A DNA stretch of 64,000 bases, taken from the NCBI GenBank assembly GCA_023461275.1, contig JAEYMI010000093.1:1-64000 (forward strand), written 5' to 3'. Position numbers and translations under genes: made by a program. How positions within the stretch are numbered: position 1 is the stretch's first letter; the number at the start of each line of letters is the position of its first letter. The stretch is from Actinomycetes bacterium (GTDB taxonomy: Bacteria; Actinomycetota; Actinomycetes; Mycobacteriales; Mycobacteriaceae). The notes below the pieces were generated by a model. That model saw nothing but the letters and a program-made list of their open reading frames with translations, was not told the origin of the DNA and searched no databases. Below are positions 8,863-17,243 of this stretch, piece after piece.

Positions 8863-8946
8863 ATTTTGCTCGCCCGCGGAGCGTCGACGCAGAAGCATCC
8901 GCAATTCATTTGACGAGCAGCGTTGAGGGCCTATCTACTTCCCGTC

Positions 8947-9567
8947 ATGACCGACGCCGCGCTCAGCCGCTGGAGGCCCTCACCCCGACGCGCGGTGATG
9001 CTGGTGGTCGGGTTGTGGCTGTTCGGGACGGGTGAGGCGTTCCTGGTGGTGGCCGATCTCGGGTCGTCGCCGTGGACGGTCTTCGCGCAGGGCATCTCCG
9101 GGGTCACCGGGCTGTCGGTCGGCATCGTGACGAACATTGTCGGGGCGTTGGTCCTGTTGCTGTGGATACCGCTGCGGCAGAAGCCGGGCCTGGGCACCAT
9201 CGCCAATGTGGCCTTGATCGGGACCGCGATGGACGTCACGCTGGCCTACATGCCCGACGTCGAGTCGGTGCCGATCGAGGTGGTGTTGATGCTCGGCGGC
9301 ATCGCGATCGTCGGGTTGGGCAGTGGCTTCTATCTCGGTGCCGGGATGGGCCCCGGCCCACGCGACGGCCTGATGACCGGTCTGCACCGACGGTTCGGAT
9401 GGTCGATCGCGGTGTCGCGGTGGACAGTTGAGGCCACCGTGCTGGTGATCGGGTATCTGCTCGGCGGCGTCGTGGGCATCGGGACGTTGGCCTTCGTGGT
9501 GCTGATCGGCCCGGCCGTCGGGCTCGCGGTACGCACGTTGTCGCTGGTGCCGACCGTCGACCTGTGA
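8947..9567 (+). CDS. YczE/YitT-family integral membrane protein
   Basis: About 206 residues with five or six hydrophobic segments and the family pattern GTGEAFLVVADLGSSPWTVF, then GLSVGIVTNIVGALVLLLW and GAGMGPGPRDGLMTGL. Proteins of this group are membrane proteins of unknown molecular function. The ATG at 8947 (MTDAAL) is preferred over the upstream in-frame codon at 8923, which would add eight residues. It is transcribed divergently from the citrate transporter and converges on the phosphoketolase gene. Confidence 0.8.
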   Translation: MTDAALSRWRPSPRRAVMLVVGLWLFGTGEAFLVVADLGSSPWTVFAQGISGVTGLSVGIVTNIVGALVLLLWIPLRQKPGLGTIANVALIGTAMDVTLAYMPDVESVPIEVVLMLGGIAIVGLGSGFYLGAGMGPGPRDGLMTGLHRRFGWSIAVSRWTVEATVLVIGYLLGGVVGIGTLAFVVLIGPAVGLAVRTLSLVPTVDL

Positions 9568-9577
9568 GCTGAGCGAC

Positions 9578-9712
9578 GGTGATCTCGATGCGGTTCCTCG
9601 GCTAGCGCTCCAGAACCAACTCGCCCGGCGGAGATCCGTGACACAACCTCGGTATCAGAGCACCGCCGGACCGATAGTGGCGGCGACGACGCTCTCCCAC
9701 CGAGGCTAATGC
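9578..9712. repeat. Dispersed palindromic element, copy A (core 9647-9706)
   Basis: The 60-bp core begins CCTCGGT and ends ACCGAGGC, giving inverted ends, with CGCCGGACCGATAGT inside at 9664-9678. The same 60-bp core occurs at 37038-37097 (opposite orientation) and 44665-44724. Similarity with the second copy continues outward through a segment starting ATCTCGATGCGGTTCCT (about 9580-9640). It fills the gap between the convergent YczE-like and phosphoketolase genes, so it may form a transcript-end hairpin. Confidence 0.75.
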
Positions 9713-9732
9713 CACGCGACTCGTCCCTAGAC

Positions 9733-12228
9733 CTACGAGCCCGCCGGTTCCGCTGGCCTGCGTTTCTCCTCTGCCGACCACGTCCAGTCCCGCACCTCGG
9801 GCAGGTCCTCGAAATGCTCGCGAACGTAGCTGTGGTGGCGGTCGAGCTGCTGCCGGCAGAACTCCGCGAGCTCCTCGCCTCCTTCCGGCACCCGCCGGGA
9901 CCGTCGCAGGGCCTCCAGCACCAGGTGATAGCGGCTCATCTTGTTGAGCACCACCATGTCGAAAGGTGTTGTGGTGGTGCCCTGTTCGGAGAATCCGCGA
10001 ACATGAAAGCGGCCCGGATGAGTCCGGCCGTGCAGTAACTGGTGCACCGCGCGCGGATACCCGTGGAAGGCGAACACCACGTGTGTGTCGCGGGTGAACA
10101 GATCGATGAAACGGTCCTCGCTCATACCGTGCGGGTGATCGTTCTGTGGCAGCAACGCCATCAGGTCTATGACGTTGACCACCCGCACCCGCAGGTACGG
10201 CACCCGCTCCCGCAAGAGGTGCGCCGCCGCCAGAATCTCTTGCGTCGGAACATCTCCTGCGCAGGCGAGCACGATGTCAGGTGGGTCGTTGTCGTCTGTC
10301 CCGCCGGAAGATGTCGCCCTGTCTGATGATTCGGTACTGCCCGATGATTCGGTACGGTCTGGTGTTTCAGTGCCCGCCCACGGCCACACCGACGCGCCGG
10401 CCGCGCATTGCTCGTTGGCCTCGTCGAGCGAAAGGTATTGCAGGTGAGGCTGTTTGTCGACGACGATCAGGTTCACATGATCGCGGCTGCGGAAACAGTG
10501 ATCGGCGATCGACAGCAGCGAGTTGGAATCCGGTGGCAGCCACACCCGTACGACGTCGGGTGACAGCGGCAAAACCAGGTCGATCAGGCCCGGGCCCTGA
10601 TGGGAGAAGCCGTTGTGGTCGTTACGCCAGCACGTGGAGGTCAGCAGGATGTTCAACGACGACACCGGTTCTCGCCATTGGAGTCCGGCCGCGTGCTGCA
10701 ACCACTTGGTGTGCTGCACGATCATCGACGCGCTGACCATCGCGAATGCCTCGTAGGTGGCGAACAGTCCGTGGCGTCCGGTGAGCGTGTAGCCCTCCAG
10801 CCAGCCCTCGCACAGGTGCTCGCTGAGCACCTCCATCACCCGGCCGTCGGGGCCGAGGTTGTCGTCGAGGTCGGTGGTTGGCAGTTGCCAGCTGCGATCG
10901 GTTGCCTCGAATACTGCGCCGAGCCGGTTGCTCGCGGTCTCGTCGGGACAGAACAGCCGGAAGGTGCCACCACCGTCGGCGTCGGAGTTCTCGCGGTAGA
11001 TGTCGCGCATGAGCTCGCCGAGCACGCGGGTAGTTTCGTGCGAGGTGACACCCGGAGTGTCAAAGGTCAAGGCGTACCGGCTGATCGGCGGTATCTGCAG
11101 CGGAGCGAGGAGCCGACCACCGTTGGCGTAGGGGGTGGCACCCATGCGTAGGTCGCCGACTGGTGCGAGTGCGGTGATGTCGTTGGCCACGGTTCCTGCG
11201 TCGTCGAAGATCTCGTCGGGTCGGTAGGAGCGCAGCCAGTCCTCGAGCATGCGCAGATGCTCCGGGTTGTCCCGCACGCCCGACAGAGGGACCTGATGTG
11301 CCCAGTGTGTGCCCTCGATCTGCTTGCCGTCGACCATCTTTGGGCCGGTCCAGCCCTTAGGGGTGCGCATGACGATGGCGGGCCAGTGAGTGTCGGGGTG
11401 GGTGTCATCGCTTCGGGCGGCGTCGTGGATCTCCGAGATACGTTGGCGTGCAGAAACAATGGATTCGTATAGGTCCGGGAAGACGTTGTACGGGTCGTCG
11501 CCTTCGACGAACATCGGTTCCCATCCCTGACTGCGCAGGAAGTCGGTGATCTCGGCGTCGGTGCTGCGGCCGAAGACGGTGGGTCCGGCGATCTTGGCGC
11601 CGTTGAGATGCAGGATCGGCAGCACCGCGCCGTCGCGGCGGGCGTTGAGAAATGCCGGCAGTTTCCATGATCCGGCCAGCGGCCCGGTCTCGGCTTCACC
11701 GTCGCCGACGACGCAGGCGACGGTGAGTTCGGGGTGATCGCAGGCGGCGCCCGCGGCGTGGACGAGTGCATAGCCGAGCTCGCCGCCTTCGTGGATGCTA
11801 CCGGGCATCTGGACGCTGACGTGACTGGGTACCCCGCCGGGTGTCGAGAACTGGCGGCACATGCGGCGCACCCCGTCGGCGTCGCGCGAAACCTGCGGGT
11901 AGACCTCGCTGTACGTGCCCTCGAGGTAGGTGTTGGCCAGCAGTGCCGGCCCGCCGTGCCCCGGTCCGGTGACGTACAGCCACGGTTCCGCGCGTTCGTT
12001 GATGATGCGGTTGAGAACCGTGTAGATCGCCGACAGCCCCGGACTGGTTCCCCAGTGTCCCAGGAGGCGCGGCTTGATGTGCTCGGGTGCGAGTGGTTCG
12101 CGCAGCAGCACGTTGTCCTGCAGGTAGATCTGGGCGACGGTCAGGTAGTTCGCTGCCGACCACCAGCGCAGATCGGCGTCGAGATCGGCATCGGTATAGA
12201 TGTGGCGGCGGCTGATGACCTCGGTCAT
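9733..12228 (-). CDS. xfp: Xylulose-5-phosphate/fructose-6-phosphate phosphoketolase
   Basis: An 831-residue ThDP enzyme that cleaves xylulose-5-P (or fructose-6-P) with phosphate to acetyl-P and a shorter sugar phosphate. Visible family features are GHWGTSPGLSAIY, GPGHGGPALLANTYLEG, SIHEGGELGYALVHAAGAA, the ThDP motif VGDGEAETGPLAGSW, and YEAFAMVSASM in the middle domain. A Ser/Thr/Asp-rich tract (TESSGSTESSDRATSSGG) interrupts the region after PHLQYLSLDEANEQC and is encoded by imperfect 18-bp tandem repeats. No acetate kinase or phosphotransacetylase is adjacent. The start ATG at 12228 has a purine-rich GAAGGGA upstream. Confidence 0.96.
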   Translation of the reverse strand: MTEVISRRHIYTDADLDADLRWWSAANYLTVAQIYLQDNVLLREPLAPEHIKPRLLGHWGTSPGLSAIYTVLNRIINERAEPWLYVTGPGHGGPALLANTYLEGTYSEVYPQVSRDADGVRRMCRQFSTPGGVPSHVSVQMPGSIHEGGELGYALVHAAGAACDHPELTVACVVGDGEAETGPLAGSWKLPAFLNARRDGAVLPILHLNGAKIAGPTVFGRSTDAEITDFLRSQGWEPMFVEGDDPYNVFPDLYESIVSARQRISEIHDAARSDDTHPDTHWPAIVMRTPKGWTGPKMVDGKQIEGTHWAHQVPLSGVRDNPEHLRMLEDWLRSYRPDEIFDDAGTVANDITALAPVGDLRMGATPYANGGRLLAPLQIPPISRYALTFDTPGVTSHETTRVLGELMRDIYRENSDADGGGTFRLFCPDETASNRLGAVFEATDRSWQLPTTDLDDNLGPDGRVMEVLSEHLCEGWLEGYTLTGRHGLFATYEAFAMVSASMIVQHTKWLQHAAGLQWREPVSSLNILLTSTCWRNDHNGFSHQGPGLIDLVLPLSPDVVRVWLPPDSNSLLSIADHCFRSRDHVNLIVVDKQPHLQYLSLDEANEQCAAGASVWPWAGTETPDRTESSGSTESSDRATSSGGTDDNDPPDIVLACAGDVPTQEILAAAHLLRERVPYLRVRVVNVIDLMALLPQNDHPHGMSEDRFIDLFTRDTHVVFAFHGYPRAVHQLLHGRTHPGRFHVRGFSEQGTTTTPFDMVVLNKMSRYHLVLEALRRSRRVPEGGEELAEFCRQQLDRHHSYVREHFEDLPEVRDWTWSAEEKRRPAEPAGS
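10315..10375. repeat. In-frame 18-bp tandem repeat inside xfp
   Basis: GATGATTCGGTACTGCCC is followed by a near copy, GATGATTCGGTACGGTCT, with a further degenerate copy. On the minus strand it encodes the Ser/Thr/Asp-rich linker of the phosphoketolase. The period is a multiple of three, so the enzyme's frame is kept. Confidence 0.7.
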
Positions 12229-12344
12229 GTGCGGGTCCCTTCGCGAGATCTCGCCCCGGACACCTCCCCTTGAGTCAGTTCTACGCCATTGGAATGAATA
12301 AATTCTTAAAGCCGCGGGAACCGTTTGCGGAGAGCGGAATTGGA

Positions 12345-13598
12345 TCAGTCGGGCAGCATGGGCGCGTCGTCGCCGTGATGACGGCCGACGAGAACCCCGC
12401 GGGTCACCGCGTCGCGCCCGAAACGGTTTCGCAACTCGTCCATCGCCACGTCGAGTCCGGCGCCGCGGCCGTCGACGCTGGGATCGTTGACGCCCCCATT
12501 CTTGGCGCCACTGTCACGGTCGAAGGGCAGCGTGAGTTGCATGGTGTCGTGTTCGTCGAGGTTGGTCAGCGAGAGACCGACCAGGGTGCAGCCGCGGTCG
12601 CCGATGATCGGCATCGCCTCGTCGAGCAGGCCGCGCGCGACGGCCATGATGATGTCGGTGCGGTCGGTGGCCTCGACCAGCGTGCGGGACCTGGTGGCTC
12701 GGGAGAAGTCGTCGAATCGGAGTCGGAGAATGACTGTGCGACAGATCCTTTCCGCGGTGCGCAGGCGTTTACCGAGGCGTTCGACGATGGCGATGATGGT
12801 GGCGTCGAGGTCGGCGGCACTGGTTGGTCTTCGGCCGAGTGCGCGTTGGGAACCGATGGATCGTCGGCGACGACCGGTGTCGACACGGCGCGGGTCGCGC
12901 GCCATCGACAGGGCGTAGAGGTGGCGTCCGGCGCCGCGGCCGAGAAGGCCCGACAGTGAATGCTCGCCGAGTGCTGCGAGATCACCGACAGTGCTGACGC
13001 CGGCATCATTGAGCTTCGCCTCGGTCTTGACGCCCACACCCCATAGCGCGCGGACCGGAAGTGGGTGCAGGAAAGCAAGTTCCGTGCCCGGTTCGACGTT
13101 GCGGAGGCCGTCGGGTTTGCATGCCGCGCTCGCGACTTTGGCCAGGAACTTGGTGCACGCGATGCCGACGGAGATGGGCAGTCCGACCTCGTCGCGGACG
13201 CGGCGTCGAAGGGTCTGCGCGATCTCGACCGGAGTGCCGCTGATGCGGCGCAGTCCCCCGACGTCGAGAAAGGCCTCGTCGACGGAAATGCCTTCGACGA
13301 TCGGCGTGACGTCGTCGAAGATCTCAAAGACGGCGCGGCTGGCATCCATGTAGGCGTCGAATCTGGGTGGTACGACGATGGCATCCGGACACAGGGCGCG
13401 GGCGTCGCGGCCGGGCATCGGGGTGCGTACGCCGAATGCCTTGGCCTCGTAACTCGCGGCGAGCACCACCCCGCCGCCGACGATCACCGGCCGGCCGCGC
13501 AGCTCCGGGTTGTCGCGTTGCTCGACCGATGCGTAGAACGAGTCGAGGTCGGCGTGCAGGATCGTCGCCTCGGTCCGCTCGCGACGCTCGATACGCAT
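12345..13598 (-). CDS. dinB: DNA polymerase IV (Y-family translesion polymerase)
   Basis: A 417-residue Y-family polymerase. The first metal-binding aspartate is in ILHADLDSFYASVEQ (D16), YEAKAFGVRTPM is the fingers signature, and SVDEAFLDV carries the second acidic pair. IGIACTKFLAKVAS-type and WGVGVKTEAKL segments belong to the palm and thumb. The little-finger domain follows, and a C-terminal TMQLTLPF resembles a beta-clamp-binding motif. The ATG at 13598 is preferred because it begins just before the catalytic domain; the 54 in-frame codons upstream look non-coding. A LexA-type palindrome abuts the start codon. Confidence 0.94.
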   Translation of the reverse strand: MRIERRERTEATILHADLDSFYASVEQRDNPELRGRPVIVGGGVVLAASYEAKAFGVRTPMPGRDARALCPDAIVVPPRFDAYMDASRAVFEIFDDVTPIVEGISVDEAFLDVGGLRRISGTPVEIAQTLRRRVRDEVGLPISVGIACTKFLAKVASAACKPDGLRNVEPGTELAFLHPLPVRALWGVGVKTEAKLNDAGVSTVGDLAALGEHSLSGLLGRGAGRHLYALSMARDPRRVDTGRRRRSIGSQRALGRRPTSAADLDATIIAIVERLGKRLRTAERICRTVILRLRFDDFSRATRSRTLVEATDRTDIIMAVARGLLDEAMPIIGDRGCTLVGLSLTNLDEHDTMQLTLPFDRDSGAKNGGVNDPSVDGRGAGLDVAMDELRNRFGRDAVTRGVLVGRHHGDDAPMLPD

Positions 13599-13599
13599 A

Positions 13600-13611
13600 G
13601 AACATATGTTC
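13600..13611 (-). promoter_or_regulatory. LexA/SOS box at dinB
   Basis: GAACATATGTTC is a perfect 12-bp palindrome matching the actinobacterial SOS-box form GAAC-N4-GTTC, with flanks CG and CG. It ends one base before the dinB start codon. LexA binding here should repress dinB until DNA damage. The closeness to the ATG suggests a very short or leaderless transcript. Confidence 0.75.
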
Positions 13612-13672
13612 GCATGCGGGTGTGACAGGGCGTCGCCAATGATCCTCAGTGATATGAGTGAGGCGTCAGTGA

Positions 13673-15119
13673 TGCTCACTGAGAGTCCACCTCCGACTGC
13701 CATTGATCCTCGGCCTTGACGAGAAGAGTGGATTCGCCCCGGCTCAGGGCTTCGACGCACGAGCGGTACTCGACCAACTCGCCGACGCGGCTCGGCTCCG
13801 GCAGGGCAAAGAGCCCGACGGGCCCCTCACACCGGTCCCGATCATGACCACCGAACAGATGGAAGTAGACGGCAGCCCCGTGGTGGTCGCCGAGGTAGAG
13901 GAGCTCCCGGCTGCGGAGAAACCGTGCTTTGTCACGGCGCAGGGTAAGGAGCGCGGAACCTATATGCGCGTCGGGCAAGGCGATCATCGGCTCGACACAT
14001 ATTCGGTGTTCCAACTTTCCACGCTGACGGAACCCAGCACCGCCGACCGCGAAGCCGTCACCGCAGCGAACATTGACGACCTCGATCCGAACCTGATCAA
14101 GCGCACAATCGAGAGACTCCGGACGTATCGACCACGAGCACTCGACGGCACACACTCGGAGACCGAGGCTCTTGAGCGCATCGGCGTTCTCGACCGCCGA
14201 ACCGGAGCACCAACTCTTGGTGGCCTCCTTGCGCTCGGACGATTCCCTCAGCAATTCTTTCCGCAGTTGATGGTCAGCTTCGCGCGGTATCCAGGTGGCA
14301 GTAAGGACGTGGTTGTCGGCGATCAGCGAATGCTCGACCGCGCGGTCCTCGAGGGGCCCATTCCGGCGATCATCGATGATTCGGTAGCAGTAGTCGTTCG
14401 CAATCTGCGCGTTCGGCGAGTATCCAAAGGTGCTGGAGCACAGGATATTCCCGAGATACCCATCGATGCGATCAGGGAGGCCATCGCCAACGCACTGACA
14501 CACCGCGACTACAGCGAACTGGCCCGCGGCGACCAGGTGCGAATCGAACTGTATCCCGATCGGTTGGAGGTTCACAGCCCCGGCGGGCTGTGGGGAGGAT
14601 ACGGAATCGACTCGATATTCGACGGCCGGTCGCATTCCCGAAATCAACTGCTCGCCCGGTTGCTGACCGAAGTCCCCTTCGCCGATCGGGACGAGTCAGT
14701 GTGCGAGAACGCCGGTTCCGGTGTTCCCCGCATGCTCGGAGGGATGCTTCTCAGCGGTCTACCCGCACCGAAATTCACCTCCACTCCCGCGGCCTTTGTC
14801 ACGACTCTCGACAGATTCGGCCTACTCAACCCGAAGACGCGCGACTGGCTTGACCAGATCGGCGGCCGAGCGCGCAGCACCGTCGGAGACAGCGCGTTGG
14901 CCATGATCACCACGTCGGTTCGGTCACGACCGACGAACTACGACTACAGTTGGCCATCGACACCACGGTTGCGCAGAGCGCGCTCGATGACCTCGTGGAT
15001 GAAGGTCTGGTCCGGCCGGCGCTGCGCGGTTTGGTGGACGACCGCACGATCGTCGCAACTGCGCCGCCGTCGAGCAGAAACGAGCGTATCGACTCGCTCC
15101 GAGCTGATCTCGTCGACGG
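13673..15119 (+). pseudogene. Decayed AlbA_2/RecG-like ATP-binding protein
   Basis: The open part (from about 13703) reads LILGLDEKSGFAP, which is the middle of an AlbA_2/Schlafen-type domain. The normal N-terminal strand and helix are missing, and an in-frame stop at 13670-13672 closes the frame upstream. A GHKL-like C-terminal ATPase segment follows (REAIANALTHRDYSE, then ENAGSGVPRM). Near 14905-14925 the coding sense moves to another frame, which continues as TTDELRLQLAIDTTVAQSA and SALDDLVDEGLVRPALRG until it meets the methyltransferase gene. The gene is therefore N-terminally truncated and frameshifted, and probably non-functional. Intact relatives are transcriptional regulators or DNA-binding ATPases. 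Confidence 0.78.
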
Positions 15120-15725
15120 TCAGGCAATCGGCCGCTGGACGCGCAGCACGACGTCGTGCGTGTGGTGCCCACCGCCGGCCGGCGTTCCCCGTTCCCGGGT
15201 CTCGTGGGTGACGATGTGCCAGTCGCTGAGGATCGCGGCGACATCGGCGGGCTGGACGTAGTCGTCGGGGTTGCGGCCGTGGGCGCGGATGCCGTCGGGT
15301 GCGTGGGCGACCATGAACAGCGAACCACCCGGCGCGACCGCATCGATGAGCTTGTCCACGGTCGCGGTGTCCGGGCTGGCGAGCGGAAAGTAGCTCAGCG
15401 CAACAAGATCGAAGCCCGCGCCGGGTACGTCGTCGGTTCGTAGGTCGGCTTGGAGCCACACGATGGGGCGGTGGCCGGAGGTGGCGCGAGCACGGTCGAC
15501 GGCGACCTGCGAGATGTCGATCGCGGTGACCGTCCACCCGTGGTCGGCGAGCCAGCGGGCGTCGGCTCCCTCACCGGACCCGACGTCGAGTGCGGTGCCC
15601 GGCTCGAGCTCCGCTACCTCGGCGATCAGGGCCGGGTTGACGTTAGAGGTCCAGAGTTTGTCGCTCTGGCTGTACCGGGCATCCCATTCGGCGGCGTCAC
15701 CGGTGTCGCCGTGCGTGTCGGTCAT
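15120..15725 (-). CDS. SAM-dependent methyltransferase (class I, TehB-like)
   Basis: A 201-residue class I methyltransferase. The SAM-binding motif I is ALDVGSGEGADARWLA, followed by VTAIDISQVAVDRA and FDLVALSYFPL. The N-terminal segment AAEWDARYSQSDKLWTSNVN resembles small thiopurine/tellurite-type (TehB/TPMT-like) enzymes. The ATG at 15725 overlaps the TGA of the upstream C-S lyase (ATGA), so the two are translated together. The substrate is unknown; pairing with a cysteine-S-conjugate or cystathionine lyase suggests a thiol or sulfur compound, which is inference. Confidence 0.88.
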   Translation of the reverse strand: MTDTHGDTGDAAEWDARYSQSDKLWTSNVNPALIAEVAELEPGTALDVGSGEGADARWLADHGWTVTAIDISQVAVDRARATSGHRPIVWLQADLRTDDVPGAGFDLVALSYFPLASPDTATVDKLIDAVAPGGSLFMVAHAPDGIRAHGRNPDDYVQPADVAAILSDWHIVTHETRERGTPAGGGHHTHDVVLRVQRPIA

Positions 15726-16897
15726 GATTCGACGGTGCCATACGCCGTCAAGACCGACGCGATCCGGCCGACGGCCTCGGTGAGCACCTCCGGCGAGCAG
15801 GCGACGTTGAGCCGGGCGAACCCGCGGCCTTGGGTACCGAACGCCGGACCGTTGTGCAGTGCGACGCGACCGCGCTCCAGAATCGGCGCGCCTGGATCGT
15901 CGCCGAGGTCGGTGGCGCGAAAGTCCAGCCACACCAGATACGACGCCGCCGGTCGTCGGAAGGTCACGCCCAGAAGATGTTCGGCAACAAGGTTTTCCAA
16001 CAGGTCCAGATTCTCGCCGATGACCTCGACGCAGCCGTCGAGCCAGTCATCGCCGTCGGTGAACGCGGCCAGCGTAGCGGCGCGGCCGAGAATGCTTGTG
16101 CGATAAGCGACTTCCTCGGGTTGGCGGTCGATCAGTGCGCGCATGCGGTCCGACGCCACCACGGTGAGTGCGCATTTGGCACCGGCCAGGTTGAACGCCT
16201 TGCTGGCCGAGTGCGCGGCGATCCCGACCTCGGCGGCGGTGTCGCTCGCGGCGAGGAAGGGCACGAAGTCACGGGGCGAATGTGTCAGCGGCGCATGGAT
16301 TTCGTCGCTGATGATGACGGCATCGTAGGTGGCGGCGAGGTCGGCCAGGCGTCGGAGATCGGTTGCCGGGTGCGGTAATCCGAGCGGATTGTGCGGGTGG
16401 CAGAGAATCATCGCGCGGGCACCGTTGCGCATGGCCTGCTCGATGCCGTCGAAGTCGAGTGCCCAGCCGTCGGCGGTGTCCCCGACGAGTGGCACCTCGA
16501 CGCGCACCCCGCCGGCCTCCGGCACGATCTCGAAGAACGGCGGATAGACCGGCGGGGTGATGATCACCGGATCGCCGGGCTGGATCGCCACGCGCAGTGC
16601 TTCGACGAGGACGACGCTGACGTCGGTGGTGAGGTGGACGTCGGCGGGATCGACAGCCCAGCCCCATCGTCGGGAAGCGAAACCGGCGAAGGCCTCGCCG
16701 ACTTCACCGGGCGCGTCGGCGTATCCGAGGTCCGAGGCGCGGATACGGTCGATCATCGCGTCGGCGACAACCGGTGCCAGCGAGTAGTCCATCTCGGCGA
16801 TGAACAACGGCAGCACGTCGTCGGGGTAGATGCGCCATTTCGCGCTGGTCCGGGTGCGGAGTTCGGCAAGCGACGGGGCCTGCGGTCGGATGTTCAT
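15722..16897 (-). CDS. PatB/MalY-type PLP-dependent C-S lyase or aminotransferase
   Basis: A 391-residue fold-type I PLP enzyme. The Schiff-base lysine is K233 in HSASKAFNLAG, the pyridine-nitrogen aspartate is D198 in ISDEIHAPL, and HPHNPLG is the conserved Asn loop. The N-terminal RTSAKWRIYPDDVLPLFIAEMDY-like opening is typical of MalY/PatB cystathionine beta-lyases, which release pyruvate, ammonia and a thiol. It is the first gene of a pair with the methyltransferase and is divergent from the LLM oxidoreductase across the 21-bp array. Confidence 0.9.
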   Translation of the reverse strand: MNIRPQAPSLAELRTRTSAKWRIYPDDVLPLFIAEMDYSLAPVVADAMIDRIRASDLGYADAPGEVGEAFAGFASRRWGWAVDPADVHLTTDVSVVLVEALRVAIQPGDPVIITPPVYPPFFEIVPEAGGVRVEVPLVGDTADGWALDFDGIEQAMRNGARAMILCHPHNPLGLPHPATDLRRLADLAATYDAVIISDEIHAPLTHSPRDFVPFLAASDTAAEVGIAAHSASKAFNLAGAKCALTVVASDRMRALIDRQPEEVAYRTSILGRAATLAAFTDGDDWLDGCVEVIGENLDLLENLVAEHLLGVTFRRPAASYLVWLDFRATDLGDDPGAPILERGRVALHNGPAFGTQGRGFARLNVACSPEVLTEAVGRIASVLTAYGTVES

Positions 16898-16952
16898 CGA
16901 GTTCTGTTGTACCGGAGTGCGGATCTCGATACTCAGCCTCGCCCCGATCGGA

Positions 16953-17204
16953 GGCGCCGTCGACGGGAGTCAGGGCGCCGTCGATCCCAGGGAGGGCGCC
17001 GTCGACGGGAAGGTGGGCGCTGTCGATGGGACTGAGGGCGCCGTCGATGCCAGCGAGGGCGCCGTCGATGCCAGGGAGGGCGCCGTCGACGGGAAGGTGG
17101 GCGCTGTCGACGGGAGCGAGGGCGCGCTCGACGGGAAGGTGGGCGCTGTCGGTGGGACCGAGGGCGCCGTCGATGCGGAGGAGGGCGCCGTCGACGGGAA
17201 TCGG
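16953..17204 (+). repeat. 21-bp tandem array 1 (12 units)
   Basis: Twelve contiguous units of exactly 21 bp with approximate consensus GGCGCCGTCGACGGGAGNGAG. Each unit begins with two adjacent six-base palindromes, GGCGCC and GTCGAC or variants. Units differ mainly at their last eight bases. The array fills the 346-bp gap between the divergent PatB-like gene and the LLM oxidoreductase gene, ending 39 bp before the latter's ATG. The same unit family reappears at 44825-44995. The period equals about two turns of B-DNA. Continuous translation in the plus strand would give a GAVDGxx heptad repeat in frame with the next gene, but no coding signal supports that. Confidence 0.93.
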
Positions 17205-17243
17205 ACATCGACGCGGGGTCGTTCGCACGGCACACTGAGTTCC

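Noticed and set aside
16953..17204. CRISPR array
   Set aside because: Units are contiguous with no unique spacers, and no cas genes are present.
16830..17243. N-terminal extension of the LLM oxidoreductase through the array
   Set aside because: The heptad GAVDGxx sequence is compositionally biased and lies upstream of the conserved IRIGVQLQP start.
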